From Argentina anserina (lineage: Eukaryota > Streptophyta > Magnoliopsida > Rosales > Rosaceae), in assembly GCF_933775445.1 (NCBI RefSeq), contig NC_065875.1:1736001-1800000 (forward strand): a stretch of 64,000 bases of DNA, read 5' to 3'. Below, in pieces: positions 47,128-60,035 of the stretch. The notes under the pieces are model-generated. The model searched no databases, was not told where the DNA came from, and worked only from the letters and a program-made list of their open reading frames with translations. The number at the start of each line of letters is the position of its first letter. The stretch's first letter is position 1. A program made the translations under genes and the position numbers.

Positions 47128-49682
47128 TGTAATAACCCTAGTTTTCGAACAATATTTGGTTTGATTTGATTTATATCAAGTTGTGAAATTTAATTAGAAT
47201 AAATGTGATTGTTTGCGACGTTACGAAACTAAAACGTAAACGTTCTCGGAACGTTTAATCCGAAAAACGTGACGTTACCGCAACCTATTTATCGACTTTT
47301 ATTCCGTTACTCGGTTGCGAAAACTTTATTCACGAAAGTTGTAGAACTCGTCGATACGAGTTCGTGAGTATGTGACGCGTTCTAATCGGACGTCGGATGT
47401 GGAATTTATTAATGTCAGAAGTTAGTTTCCGATTTTGGAAACGAGTATAAATAGGATAATTGTGTGTTTAGGGTTTCCATTTCAGGAAAACCCACTTTCT
47501 CTCTTCTCTCCGCCTCCCTCCCTCTTTCTTTCTCTCTCCCCGAAACTCTCTCCCTCCTCAGAAACTTCCTCCATCGATCCGCCGCCTCCAGGCCGACGTG
47601 CCCCTCACCGCCGACACCAGCAGCCTCGCAAGCTCGACGCAGTCCCCCTCCAAGCAAGCCACGGTCTCCAGCGCCACCGTGAAGCTTCGACGCGATTCGC
47701 AAGGACCGAACCCAATCGGTCCGAACTCTCCGACGAGCTCCGGCGTTCCCAAGGCCCGGAATAGGTGAGGTTTCCATCTAATTGGATATTGTGATGCTTG
47801 TTGTGTGGATTTGTGTTGTTTTTGGTTGGATTGATGGAGTTTTAGAGGAGATCGGAGGGGGAGGGATTTGGGGGAGATGCCGCCGCTATGGGTGGCGCGT
47901 ATCGGTGCGTGGAGGAGGTAGGAGACGGCGTGAGGCCGTGGGAAGGAAGAGGGAAGGAAAAGAGAGGATTTTGGGGCGGCGGTGGCGTGACACGCACCGT
48001 TGGTGGCGTCGGCGCGTGAGCCCCACGCGCAGCCTGCCGGCGGGTGGCGCGTGTACCCCATGCGCCGCCACGTGCGGCACCGTGAACAGTGTTTCCGGAA
48101 GGGTAATTTTGTAATTTATTACGTACGGTAAATATAAATGTAAATTTTATTTACGTACGGTAAATGTAAATTTTATTTACGTACGGTAATTGTAAATATA
48201 AATTACTTTTAGTAAAGGTAAAAAGTAATTTTAGAAGGGTAATTAAGTAATTATTATTTACTGAGACAGTACGTACATTTGAATAGTATTTATACGTACA
48301 GAAATACGTAAATAGTATGTACTCGTACAAAGATACGTATTGGATGTGTATTTGTACAGTAATACATAAATAGTAAATACGTGACCAGTGAATAGTGAAC
48401 AGTGAACAGTAACCGTATAAATGGTAAATAAGTACTTATATATATAGTTTGCTATATTATATACTCTTATGAATTCATTGGAATTAGTCATTTCGATGAC
48501 GAGAATTATATGACGAGCATGTGAATTAAATTGTACAATATGATGTGAGATTATTGTACGTGATTTTAATATGTGTTTGTTAAACGTTTTGTCTTCGGAC
48601 GTGTTTACTAATTATGACACGTATACGATATAGTGGATTATATATATTGTATAAATGGTAAATAAGTACATATATATATATATAGTTCGCTTTATAATGT
48701 ACTGTTATGATATTATCGTGATGATGTCATTTCAATGACAAGATTTTATCGAGCATGTGATTTTTGATTTGTACAATATGATGTGAGATTATTGTACGTG
48801 AATTTAACATGGAGATTGTTAAATGTTGATTTGTCTTCGGACCTGATTTAGTACAATATGATGTGAGATTATTGTACGTGTTAGGCAAGTCGGAACCTAG
48901 CCTTTGGTTGGGTGAAAGTTACGATACAGTTAGAGCTCTAGTCTGTCTGCCGTAGTACTGCATGTGAGGTAACGGGTGGTTATTGGCTCATGAGTACTCA
49001 GATTGTTTTGGATGTTGGGTAGCGGGTGGTTACCCAATATCAGCGGCGTACTACGTGAGGGGTAACGGATGTGTACCAACGTTCATTAGTACCCGTATTA
49101 TAAATGTTTTTGGGTAACCAGAAGGGTTGCCCAATTTCTCATGAGCACTTTTATTTCATATATTTTTGGGACAACCAGATGGGCCGTCCATTGACTCATG
49201 AGGGCATTTATATTTGCTGATTTGTGATTTTTCGTATATATATTGATATGCGAAATATATTTTCATTGTACTCATACGAGCTATAAGCTTACCTGGTTTG
49301 TGTTTACAATCCCGGTGCACCAATTCGATGGTGTAGGGGATACTTCCGCAGGTGTTGATTAGTGGAGATTGAGTGACGACTCCGGAGACTCGAAGTCATT
49401 CGCATCCTCCTTGTGGTGAGGTTTTTTAGCGTGAATTTGTGTGTCAAAATTGGTGTGGATTTATTTGTGAGATTTGTGAGAGTTTGTGAGGATTATTACA
49501 TTTCCATCTTATGTAATGTTGAATTATAATTTGGGTTGTAATAATTGGTTTTCTGAGTTGTATTGAGAACTCAGTAATGATCTGCTGTGCATTTTAAATG
49601 ATTTCGATTTCATTGAAATTGTTTAGTGTTTAACGACTTTGAAATTTTGAGTTTTTAAGCTCGAAATTTTAGGGTCGTTACA
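47128..49682 (+). repeat. Gypsy 5' LTR (2555 bp)
   Basis: Nearly the same sequence as 54420-57164. It carries a GC-rich insert of about 65 bp (about 48016-48081) absent from the partner and lacks a segment of about 250 bp that the partner has at about 55615-55880. Open frames inside it (for example 47435-47764) are present in both LTRs, are CT- or GC-rich and are taken as non-coding. Confidence 0.95.
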
Positions 49683-49684
49683 GT

Positions 49685-49696
49685 TGGTATCAGAGC
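49685..49696 (+). other. Primer-binding site (tRNA-iMet)
   Basis: TGGTATCAGAGC two bases after the 5' LTR. Confidence 0.95.
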
Positions 49697-49970
49697 CTAA
49701 GTTCGTATTTGGCGATTATCAATATCATCCGGGAGCGATGATCCGACTGCAGGCGGGCACCCATCACATGCTTCTCGGTATTGATATGTCGTCGGGTACG
49801 CGAGAGTGTTTTATGAGCCATACCTTACGGTTTGGTCCTCTAGGGAGTATCGTGATGATACTTCGATGATTCATCTTATTCTGAAATTTCATGTTGATAT
49901 CTCTTGAATCTGTTTTGGTTGAATTCGAGACTTCACAAGTATTGACTAAGTGTTCCATTGTTTGAAGGTG

Positions 49971-52900
49971 ATGAACTCAGATAAGGGTCGAGGACAGGGC
50001 AGAGGACGGGCGAGAGGCCGAGGTCGAGGTAGGACCACAGGCCGAGTCCGCAACGTGGATATCCTTTATGAGGAGGCCGCCCCACAAGAAAAACAGGTTG
50101 AGCCTGCTGCTGCAGCTAGAGATGATGGTCGAGTGTTGAAGCTGATCAAGGATATCAGTGCACTGTCAGCGCCGACCTTTCATGGAGGACTAGATCATAT
50201 GGTAGCTGACCATTGGATCGAGGGTATGGAGACATATTTTGAGATGATAGAGTGCACAGAGATTGAGAAGAGAAAGATAGCTACATTCTTTCTAAAAGGT
50301 GATGCTCTAGATTGGTGGAAGAGCATGAGACAGACAGTGGATGTGACTACATTCACATGATCAGGTTTCACTATCATTTTTCGAGAGAAGTATTTTCCAG
50401 CCTCAGTACATGAGGAGTTAGAGCTGGAGTTTCTGGCACTAGTACAGGGAGACATGACCGTTAGAAAGTATGATGCTCGATTTTCACAGCTGTACCGGTA
50501 TGTCAGGCCTATGGGTGCGACCGCTTTAGCTCAGAAGTATCTACGAGGGCTGAAACAGGAGTACAAAATCATGATATCAGTTCTTTGCCTGACTACTAAG
50601 GAGTTGATATTTGAGAGTGCCATGAGCTTGGAGCAGGCTGATAAGACTCGAGCAGGAGATGTGGGAAGTAGGGATGTAAAAGGAAAAGGCAAGGCAATCT
50701 ATTCAGGCAACGAGCACTCAGGGCCGACGGGTAGGTCATGGAAGAGGCCAAGACCCCACTATCAGGTTCCGACAAGGGCGACGCCCCTAGCTATCAGGGC
50801 TGCACCATTTAGATCATTGGCAGCGGTGAGGTGTTATGGCTGCAACGAGATGGGACATTACGCCTCAGCATGTCCGAAACCGAAGAGAGCAGGCTGCCAC
50901 CGGTGCGGACAAGTGGGACACATAGCTCGAGATTGTACCCGACCTCTTCAGGGTAGGCAGGAACGGCCCCAGAGACAACTACCAGCGGGCCAAGCTAGAG
51001 TGTTCGCAGTGGGTCAGCGAGACACAGCGGTGGAAGGTACATTATCACTTTTTGACTACCTTGCTAGAGAACTGTTTGATACGGGAGCATCGCATTCATT
51101 TATTGCTAGTTCAGTAGTCGAGATGCTAGGATTGATTCCTACACCTATTGGGAACGCTTTATGTGTCACTTCGCCCCTCGGAGTGTCACTTGAGTTAGAG
51201 ACAATCTGCAAAGCTTGTCCGATTTTGATTGGAAGTAGAGAGTTCTCTGCTTCGTTGATTGTGATTCTGGACCACACTTATGATGTGATCTTGGGGATTG
51301 ATTGGTTGAGATCGCAGCATGCGGTGATTGATTGTTTTGACATGGTGGTGTCCTTTAATAGGCCTGGGGAGCCAGTGTTTCGTTATCGTTGCCTCAAGTC
51401 AGATAACGCCATGAGATCAGGAGTTTTAGCACACGTGGAGTCGGTGGATCAAAAAGTGACTATTGCAGACATTGTGGTAGTGTCTGAGTTTAGTGAGGTG
51501 TTCCAAGAAATACCGGGGCTACCTCCTCGAAGGGTGGTAGATTTCTGCATTGATGTGGTACCGGGTACGACACCTGTATCAAAGGCACCCTATAGAATGG
51601 GGCAGAATGAACTTAAGGAGTTAAAGGTGCAGATCGATGAGCTATTAGATCAAGGGTTCATTAGACCTAGTGTTTCACCTTGGGGAGCACCAGTTTTGTT
51701 CGTGAAGAAGAAAGATGGTTCTCTACGCTTATGTGTGGACTACAGAGAACTGAACAAGGTGACCATCAAGAATAGGTACCCCTTACCTAGGATTGATGAC
51801 TTGTTCGATTAGCTCAAAGGTGCTACGGTGTTCTCTAAGATTAATTTGAGATCCGGTTATCATCAGCTCAGGGTGAAGGAAGAAGATATATCGAAGACAG
51901 CCTTCAGAACCCGGTATGGACATTATGAGTTTGTTGTCATGTCATTTGGTCTAACAAATGCTCCAGCTGTCTTCATGAGTTTGATGAACCAAGTCTTTAG
52001 CCCGTACTTGGATAAGTTTGTTGTGGTGTTTGTGGATGACATTCTGATATACTCCAAGACACAAGAGGAACATGTGGTGCATCTGAGAACAGTGTTGCAG
52101 ACCTTGAAAGAGGCGAGACTGTATGCCAAGCTAGAGAAGTGTGAGTTCTGGAAGGAAGAGGTCAAATTCCTTGGTCATGTTGTCTCAAAAGATGGAGTAC
52201 TAGTGGACCCGTCAAAGGTAGAGGCAGTAAAGAATTGGAGTCGTCCAAAGAACCCTACCGAGATTCGTAGTTTCCTCGGTTTGGCAGGTTACTACAGGAG
52301 GTTTATCGAGGGGTTTTCTAGTATTGCATCTTCATTGACCAAGTTGACCAAGAAAGATACTCCGTTCATGTGGACAGATGCATGTGAGGAAGCATTCAAC
52401 AAATTAAAGACCAGTCTGACCACAGCTCCAGTGTTGACGATCCCTACAAGTGGTGGTGGTTATGTCATTTACAGTGATGCTTCGCTCCAAGGTTTGGGTT
52501 GCGTGTTGATGCAGCATGGAGGAGTTGTTGCTTATGGCTCGAGACAGTTGAAGATTCATGAGAAGAATTATCCGACACACGACCTAGAGCTTGCGGCAGT
52601 TGTGTTTGCCCTGAAGATTTGGAGACATTACCTATATGGTGAGAAGTTTCAACTCTTTTCAGATCATAAGAGTTTGAAGTACTTGTTCTCACAGAATGAG
52701 CTGAATATGAGGCAGAGGAGATGGATGGAACTCCTCAATGACTATGACTTCACATTAGAGTACCACCCGGGGAAGGCAAATGTGGTGGCCGATACATTGA
52801 GCATGAAACCAAGAGGTGTGGTGGCTTCACTTATGGTCCAGGAATGGTTCATGCTCGAAACTGCATCAGAGTTTGATTTGGTACCATCGGGAGGAGAACC

Positions 52901-54379
52901 AAGGGTCTTTCTTGGTAGTGTCACGGTGCAACCCACATTGATCACGAGGATCATACAGGGTCAGGCGCAGGATAGACTCTCACAAGCTAAGTTGGCAGAT
53001 CTTGTAGTTGATACGCTTGATGAGTGCCCTTCTGAGTGGAGAGTTGGACCCGATGGAGGGCTGAGGTTTGGGACAAGATTGTGTGTCCCAGATTGTGACG
53101 ATCTTCGGGAGGAGGTCATTAGTACGACACATCGATCGCGTTATACCATTCATCCAGGGAACACCAAGATGTATAAGGACCTATGCAGGCAATTCTAGTG
53201 GAACGGTATGAAGAAAGATGTAGCGGAGTTTGTATCAAAGTGCCTTACATGTCAACAAGTGGATGCAGAACATCAACGACCAGATGGTATGTTGAAACCA
53301 CTGACTATTCCTCTTTGGAAGTGGGAGCAGATATCTATGGATTTTGTGACTGGATTGCCTAGATCGAAGAAGGGTCACGATGCAATATGGGTTATAGTCG
53401 ATCGGTTGACGAAGTCGGCTCATTTTCTTCCTGTGTCGATGAAGTACTCAGTGGACGTGCTTGGGAAACTATATGTGGATGAGGTGGTGAGACTTCATGG
53501 TGCTCCAGTTTCTATTGTTTCGGATCGAGATGCACGTTTCACTTCGAAATTCTGGGGTGGTTTGCAGAAGGCGATGGGTACTACCTTAGATATGAGTACA
53601 GCTTTTCACCCTCAGACGGATGGACAGACGGAGAGGTGAATCAGGTGATGGAAGACATGTTGAGAGCATGTGTGCTGGATTTCAAGGGTAGCTGGAAAGA
53701 CCCTTTGAGATTGATTGAGTTTGCCTACAACAACAGCTACCATTCTAGCATTGACATGGCACCTTATGAGGCTCTTTATGGTAGACCATGTCGTTCACCG
53801 ATCTATTGGGCCGAAGTTGGTGATGAGGCACTGATGGGTCCAGAGGTGGTTCAGGAAACCACGGAGAAGATCTCGATCATTCGAGATAGAATCCGGACTG
53901 CTCAGAGCAGACAGAAGAGCTATGCGGACTTGAAGAGGAGACATGTAGAATTTGTGATCGGCGATCATGTATTCTTGAAAGTTTCACCTATGAGGGGTGT
54001 AATGAGATTTGGCAAGAATGAAAAGCTGGCACCGAGGTACGTTGGGCCCTTTGAGATACTTGAGAAGGTGGGTGAATTAGCATATCGACTAGCCTTGCCT
54101 ACTAGCATGTCGGGCGTTCACAACGTCTTCCACATTTCCATGTTGAAGAAGTATGTACCAGAGGAGTCGCATGTGATCGATCATAGCACCATTGAAGTGA
54201 AGGAAAATGTCACATTTATTGTTGAGCCAGTTCGTATTCTGGATAGATCCACAAAGAAGCTTCGGAGGAAAGAGGTTAAGCTAGTCAAGGTATTGTGGAG
54301 TCACCATGATGAGGGTGATGCATCTTGGGAGCTAGAATCGGACATGATGACCAAATATCCACAGTTGTTTGTTGAGTGA
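49971..54379 (+). pseudogene. Gypsy gag-pol polyprotein with three stops and one frameshift
   Basis: Starts at ATG 49971 (MNSDKGRGQGRGRARGRG). Two CCHC knuckles ([28 protein letters not shown]; about 50831-50940) are followed by an aspartic protease ([10 protein letters not shown], about 51068), reverse transcriptase (FVDDILIYS, about 52030), RNase H (IYSDAS, about 52465), an integrase zinc-binding segment (about 53130-53260), the integrase core ([29 protein letters not shown]) and a chromodomain-like end. In one reading frame the only interruptions up to 53.6 kb are TGA at 50358, TAG at 51810 and TAG at 53196. A frameshift at about 53637 moves the last 247 residues to another frame. Otherwise well preserved. 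Confidence 0.95.
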
Positions 54380-54419
54380 GCTTGAAGTTCGGGACGAAAT
54401 TCCTTTAAGGGGGGTAGAT

Positions 54420-57164
54420 TGTAATAACCCTAGTTTTCGAACAATATTTGGTTTGATTTGGATTCTATCAAGTTGTGAAATTTAATTAGAATAAATGTGA
54501 TTGTTTGCGACGTTACGAAACTAAAACGTAAACGTTCTCGGAACGTTTAATCCGAAAAACGTGACGTTACCGCAACCTATTTATCGACTTTTATTCCGTT
54601 GCTCGGTTGTGAAAACTTTCTTCACGAAAGTTATAGAACTCGTCGATACGAGTTCGTGAGTATGTGACGCGTTCTAATCGGACGTCAGATGTGGAATTTA
54701 TTAATGTCGGAAGTTAGTTTCCGATTTTGAAAACGAGTATAAATAGGATAATTGTGTGTTTAGGGTTTCCATTTCAGGAAAACCCACTTTCTCTCTTCTC
54801 TCCGCCTCCCTCCCTCTTTCTTTCTCTCTCCCCGAAACTCTCTCCCTCCTCAGAAACTTCCTCCATCGATCCGCCGCCTCCAGGCCGACGTGTCCTTCAC
54901 CGCCGACACCAGCAGCCTCGCAAGCTCGACGCAGTCCCCCTCCAAGCAAGCCACGGTCTCCAGCGCCACCGTGAAGCTTCGACGTGATTCGCAAGGACCG
55001 AACCCAATCGGTCCGAACTCTCTGACGAGCTCCGGCGTTCCCAAGGCCCGGAATAGGTGAGGTTTCCATCTAATTGGATATTGTGATGCTTGTTGTGTGG
55101 ATTTGTGTTGTTTTTGGTTGGATTGATGGAGTTTTAGAGGAGATCGGAGGGGGAGGGATTTGGGGGAGATGCCGCCGCTATGGGTGGTGCGTATCGGTGC
55201 GTGGAGGAGGTAGGAGACGGCGTGAGGCCGTGGGAAGGAAGAGGGAAGGAAAAGAGAGGATTTTGGGGCGGCGGTGGCGTGACACGCGCCGTTGGTGGCA
55301 TCGGCGGCGTGAACAGTGTTTCCGGAAGGGTAATTTTGTAATTTATTTACGTACGGTAAATGTAAATGTAAATTTTATTTACGTACGGTAAATGTAAATT
55401 TTATTTACGTACGGTAATTGTAAATATAAATTACTTTTAATAAAGGTAAAAAGTAATTTTAGAAGGGTAATTCAGTAATTATTATTTACTGAGACAGTAC
55501 GTACATTTGAATAGTATTTATACGTATAGAAATACGTAAACAGTATGTACTCGTACAGAGATACATATTGGATGTGTATTTGTACAGTAATACACAAATA
55601 GTAAATACGTGAACATTAACAGCCGAAAATTGGTGAACAGTACCGATTATTACTGTTTCGGCATTTAAAGGTTTACGAAACGATTCTAAATTCTTTTCTT
55701 ATTTTTTCAAGGTAATCAATAAATCAAGGAAAGAAATTATCTTCGGAAATTGTGGAATTACGCTCGAGTCGATAAGGTGAGTAAAATCTCACTTATTTAC
55801 GAATCTACCCTTGCGGTGAATTCAAGATTTTTGCAAGAGTTTTAAATATTGAAATACGACATGTATATGATATAGTGGAATATATATATTCGTATAAATG
55901 GTAAATAAGTACTTATATATATAGTTTGCTATATTATATACTGTTATGAATTCATATGAATTAGTCATTTCGATGACGAGAATTATATGACGAGCATGTG
56001 AATTAAATTGTACAATATGATGTGAGATTATTGTACGTGATTTTAATATGTGTTTGTTAAACGTTTTGTCTTCGGACGTGTTTACTAATTATGACACGTA
56101 TACGATATAGTGGATTATATATATTGTATAAATGGTAAATAAGTACATATATATATATAGTTCGCTTAATAATGTATTGTTATGATATTATCGTGATGAT
56201 GTCATTTCAATGACAAGATTTTATCGAGCATGTGAATTTTGATTTGTACAATATGATGTGAGATTATTGTACGTGAATTTAACATGGAGATTGTTAAATG
56301 TTGATTTGTCTTCGGACCTGATTTAGTACAATATGATGTGAGATTATTGTACGTGTTTGGCAAGTCGGAACCTAGCCTTTGGCCGGGCGAAAGTTACGAC
56401 AGTTAGAGCTCTAGTCTGTCTGCCCACTCTGCCGTAGTACTGCATGTGAGGTAACGGGTGGTTATTGGCTCATGAGTACTCAGATTGTTTTGGATGTTGG
56501 GTAGCGGGTGGTTACCCAATATCAGCGGCGTACTACGTGAGGGGTAACGGATGTGTACCAGCGTTCATTAGTACCCGTATTATAAATGTTTTTGGGTAAC
56601 CAGAAGGGTTGCCCGATTTCTCATGAGCACTTTCATTTCATATATTTTTGGGACAACCAGATGGGCCGTCCATTGACTCATGAGGGCATTTATATTTGCT
56701 GATTTGTGATTTTTCGTATATATATTGATATGCGAAATATATTTTAATTTTACTCATGCGAGCTATAAGCTTACCGGGTTTGTGTTTACAATCCCGGTGC
56801 ACCAATTCGATGGTGTAGGGGATACTTCCGCAAGTGTTGATTAGTGGAGATTGAGTGACGACTCCGGAGACTCGAAGTCATTCGCATCTTGCTTGTGGTG
56901 AGGTTTTTTAGTGTGGATTTGTGTGTGAGAATTGGTGTGGATTTATTTGTGAGATTTGTGAGAGTTTGTGAGGATTATTACATTTCCATCTTATGTAATG
57001 TTGAATTATAATTTGGGTTGTAATAATTGGTTTTCTGAGTTGTATTGAGAACTCAGTAATGATCCGCTGTGCATTTTAAATGAGTTCGATTTCATTGAAA
57101 TTGTTTAGTGTTTAACGACTTTGAAATTTTGAGTTTTTAAGCTCGAAATTTTAGGGTCGTTACA
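54420..57164 (+). repeat. Gypsy 3' LTR (2745 bp)
   Basis: Partner of 47128-49682. It retains a segment (about 55615-55880) that the 5' LTR has lost. Confidence 0.95.
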
Positions 57165-57198
57165 AAAAATGTATATATACTATATAATGTATATATAG

Positions 57199-57639
57199 CA
57201 ATGTTTTAAAAAACGAAGGCGTACCCTAAGGCGTTTTATTGAGAGCCTCGAGCTTTAGAACTTGAGGCGCATAAAGCATAAGCCTTATGTTATAAAAAAT
57301 TAGTAGTTAAATGTGTAAATATATAATTATACACATACAAAAAGAACAAATATACATAAGAACTTACCAATGTATTACATTTAGATATAATGAAATTCAT
57401 AATCCAAACGTTTTAGATAGTTTTCATCAAATTAAATACATTATATAAATAAATATAAAAAGATACTTAAAAAGATTTTTTTCTAAGGCGTAGTAAAATG
57501 CGTAAAAGGCGTAAAAAACGTAACGTAAGGCGTAAAAAGCGAGCCTCGGTGTCTAGACCGAAAAACAAAGGCGTTATGTAAGTAACTTTAATCTTTTTAA
57601 GCCTCAGGCGAGTCTTGAGGCGAATTTTTTAAAACATTG
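57199..57639. mobile_element. hAT-type MITE, 441 bp
   Basis: Terminal inverted repeats CAATGTTTTAAAAAACG (left) and CAATGTTTTAAAAAATTCG (right, complement) are flanked by an exact 8-bp target duplication ATATATAG (57191-57198 and 57640-57647). The interior is non-coding, with recurring AAGGCGTA and GAGGCG words in inverted arrangement. It lies just beyond the Gypsy element. Confidence 0.9.
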
Positions 57640-57647
57640 ATATATAG

Positions 57648-58484
57648 TACAGTCAGAATGGTTGATCATGCTTTAGTAACACTTCTCAATTGATCCTAAA
57701 TTCCTAATTAACCAAAGTGTGGTGTTTGCCACTTTCATACCAAGAAATTAAACTGCGTTCTTCATTATGCTTACGCATGTATATGCTTATTCTTAGCCCT
57801 GTACCCCATATGCGGTTATGACAATGATAAGGAAATAAACACAATCTTAGCGGTAAGGTCTGTACTTTGTTCATATACAATGTGTAGAACGAAACTCAGT
57901 CACAATTCAATAGCAACCAAACAGATAAAGTGATACATGTACTATATATTCAAGATATATCACAATTAGATCGAGTACAGATCGAGAAGAATAAATGTAG
58001 AAAATAAGGTATGCATGCAGGTCGAGTACAGAGTACGTCGTCTAATTATAATATATCCAAGGGAAATACCACACTAGCAAACTACCAATTTCTTTTCATC
58101 AACATTCGTGTGCGTTCTACAGTCAGATTTGTTGATAAGCTTCAATGAAACTGATCGAATTTTCTGTTATATATTCCTAATTGACCCAGTATGCAATTGC
58201 TATCCATTTTTCATACTACGTACCGACCTTGTAGCTGTTCTTCTTTTTGCTTCTACGTGGTTATGGCAAAGAGTACCAATCTCTCTAGAAGTTAACCTCT
58301 ACACGCACGTCTCGTTATAAGATCAGAATTGTATAGTCAAAAATCACCAACCACAACTTGTTCAACGATCCATTATAAGTACGAATCTCTCGTGCACTCT
58401 ATCTCCAAGCGCTTCAACCCACGACAAACATATTCCAAGGGATTCATCATCGGAGAGTAAAAGTACATATTGAAAAAAGAAAAG
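57648..58484. other. Upstream region of PIN1-b
   Basis: Part of a tandem duplication: words such as ACATTCGTGTGCGTTCT (58103) and TTCTTCATTATGCTT (57760) recur at 63.03-63.29 kb. A TATA-like CATTATAAGTA (about 58371) lies about 110 bases before the ATG at 58485. Confidence 0.55.
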
Positions 58485-58815
58485 ATGGCTGGTTTTCAGT
58501 GCCCCGGTAATGTTCATGCATCATGATTAATTTGCTTCCTGACTCCTGAGTTTTTGCAAATAGTAAGTAATCGATGCTAGTATGTACTAACTTTTGTGAG
58601 TCCATGTTGCAGCTGGTAAAGATTCATGGCCTGAACTGTTGGGAGCTCAGGGGACGGATGCAAAGGCAGTAATTGAGAGCGAGAACCATTTGGTCAAGGC
58701 AGAAATCGTGCAAGAAGGAACAATTGTCCCTGCTGATTTAGTGCCAGTGTGTGATAGGGTTCGTGTTTGGGTCGATACATGTGGCACCGTTACCCGGGTC
58801 CCTACCATTGGTTAA
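58485..58815 (+). CDS. Potato inhibitor I family serine protease inhibitor (PIN1-b)
   Basis: Two exons, 58485-58506 and 58613-58815, split in the codon after Cys6-Pro7, give 74 residues: MAGFQCPAGKDSWPELLGAQ, and after the loop DRVRVWVDTCGTVTRVPTIG. It keeps the I13 fold signatures (WPELLG, RVRVWVD, VTRVPTIG). The reactive loop reads TIVPADLVPVCDR: compared with PIN1-a there are two extra residues between the scissile region (likely Ala48-Asp49) and the cysteine, and the usual Arg before that cysteine is Val. A third Cys (64) is also present. The loop geometry may therefore differ and inhibition may be altered; this is inference. No signal peptide. Closest neighbours are the Gypsy/MITE block upstream and the solo LTR downstream. 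Confidence 0.85.
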
Positions 58816-60030
58816 TTGATTCATCGTCACTTTCAAATATTTGAAGAAAATCATCTTGTCGAAATATTACTGAAATAACATGGAGAACGTTGTATTTCCA
58901 TGCAATTTTAATTTGTAGTAAACTGTACGTAGTTAATTTGCTTTCCTTAATTCCCCTGTATTCTCCATCAATCCATATAAATAAGACTTCTGTTGTGTCT
59001 TCTCCTAGCTCTAAATATATCATTTTCTGATCACCCACAAATGTTATTAGATCATCTTTCGTAGATATTAGATATACGAGACACCATGCTCCTATGTACG
59101 TAGGCTTTCAATGACTGCTACCGAACATGTCAGATTTTAGTAATTAAATAATTTTATAGAGAACGTAAAGTGATAAAACATATAAAGATAATATGGAATA
59201 CAAAACTATAGGTCTAAACAGACTAAACGATCACCTCTTACTTATATACAGCTATTAACCACGCACAGATGAAACTTCTTACTTAGTAGAGAAGACTATT
59301 AAGTGCAGAGGTGACCATTAGTTCTTAATGATCTGTTTTGGTTTGGGACTTTCCTTAGGTGTCTGTCAAATTCCCTGTAGAAAATTACTCGAGAAATTTG
59401 TCTTTGATTACACAACATTACTATGCAACTCCTTGGAAAAGAAACGACGTCCAATATGGACTCCAGATGAATCCGATCAAATGTGCCACCAAACCGAGCA
59501 GTCTTGACTTCAGTTTTTAGAAAATTTAGTATCAGATCGAAAGATGCAAGTGGGAATAGGTATCAACGTCGACAAACACCTATATAAGGTCGATGCGGAC
59601 TAAACATGATTAAGAACCTAAAGAAGGAGTCTACCATTCTGGTTGCATTCATCTTCAGCGTAGATTTCGAATACGGCTTTACTTATCACGCCATTTTGCC
59701 CATTTATCATTTCATATTTCTCATGATTCCCCTAGAAAGCTCATGCCGCCTCTCTACGAGCTCTTCCTCCAACAACTGATTGAGTTCAATGTACGTCAGC
59801 TTCGATCAGGAGCATTACCAATCATCGGCAGCTGCTCTAATATTTAAATTCAATCACCCCTTTGATGACTAGCTAGGGTCTCTTACGTTGGTGCGTTGAA
59901 CTTTTCTTAGGAATTATGATCATTGATCAAGGTTAGTTATTAGAAGTAAGGAGTTGAATGATCACTTATACTGAATGAGGAAGATTGAAAAGTTAATTCG
60001 GTAAAGTTACCGTACTTAAATTTAGTTTTA
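58816..60030. other. Downstream flank of PIN1-b
   Basis: The segment 59165-59275 is repeated at about 63880-64000 (AAACATATAAAGATAAT, ACGATCACCTCTTAC, TTAACCACGCACA), marking the right side of a tandem duplication. No gene recognised. Confidence 0.6.
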
Positions 60031-60035
60031 AAAAT

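Larger units (their letters stand above)
47128..57164 (+). mobile_element. Ty3/Gypsy chromovirus LTR retrotransposon (Tekay/Del-like), inactive
   Basis: Two long LTRs (47128-49682 and 54420-57164) with TGTAATAACCC...TCGTTACA ends. A tRNA-iMet primer site TGGTATCAGAGC lies at 49685-49696 and a polypurine tract at 54407-54419. The flanking five bases AAGAA and AAAAA match at four positions. The gag, protease, RT, RNase H, integrase order is that of Gypsy, and the C-terminus has a chromodomain-like segment (VKVLWSHHDEGDASWELE), typical of chromoviruses. Length 10,037 bp. Three stops and one frameshift inactivate it. Confidence 0.97.

Noticed and set aside
47415..48114. Several open frames in the 5' LTR of the Gypsy element
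   Set aside because: They occur in both LTRs, overlap each other on both strands and reflect CT- and GC-rich composition.
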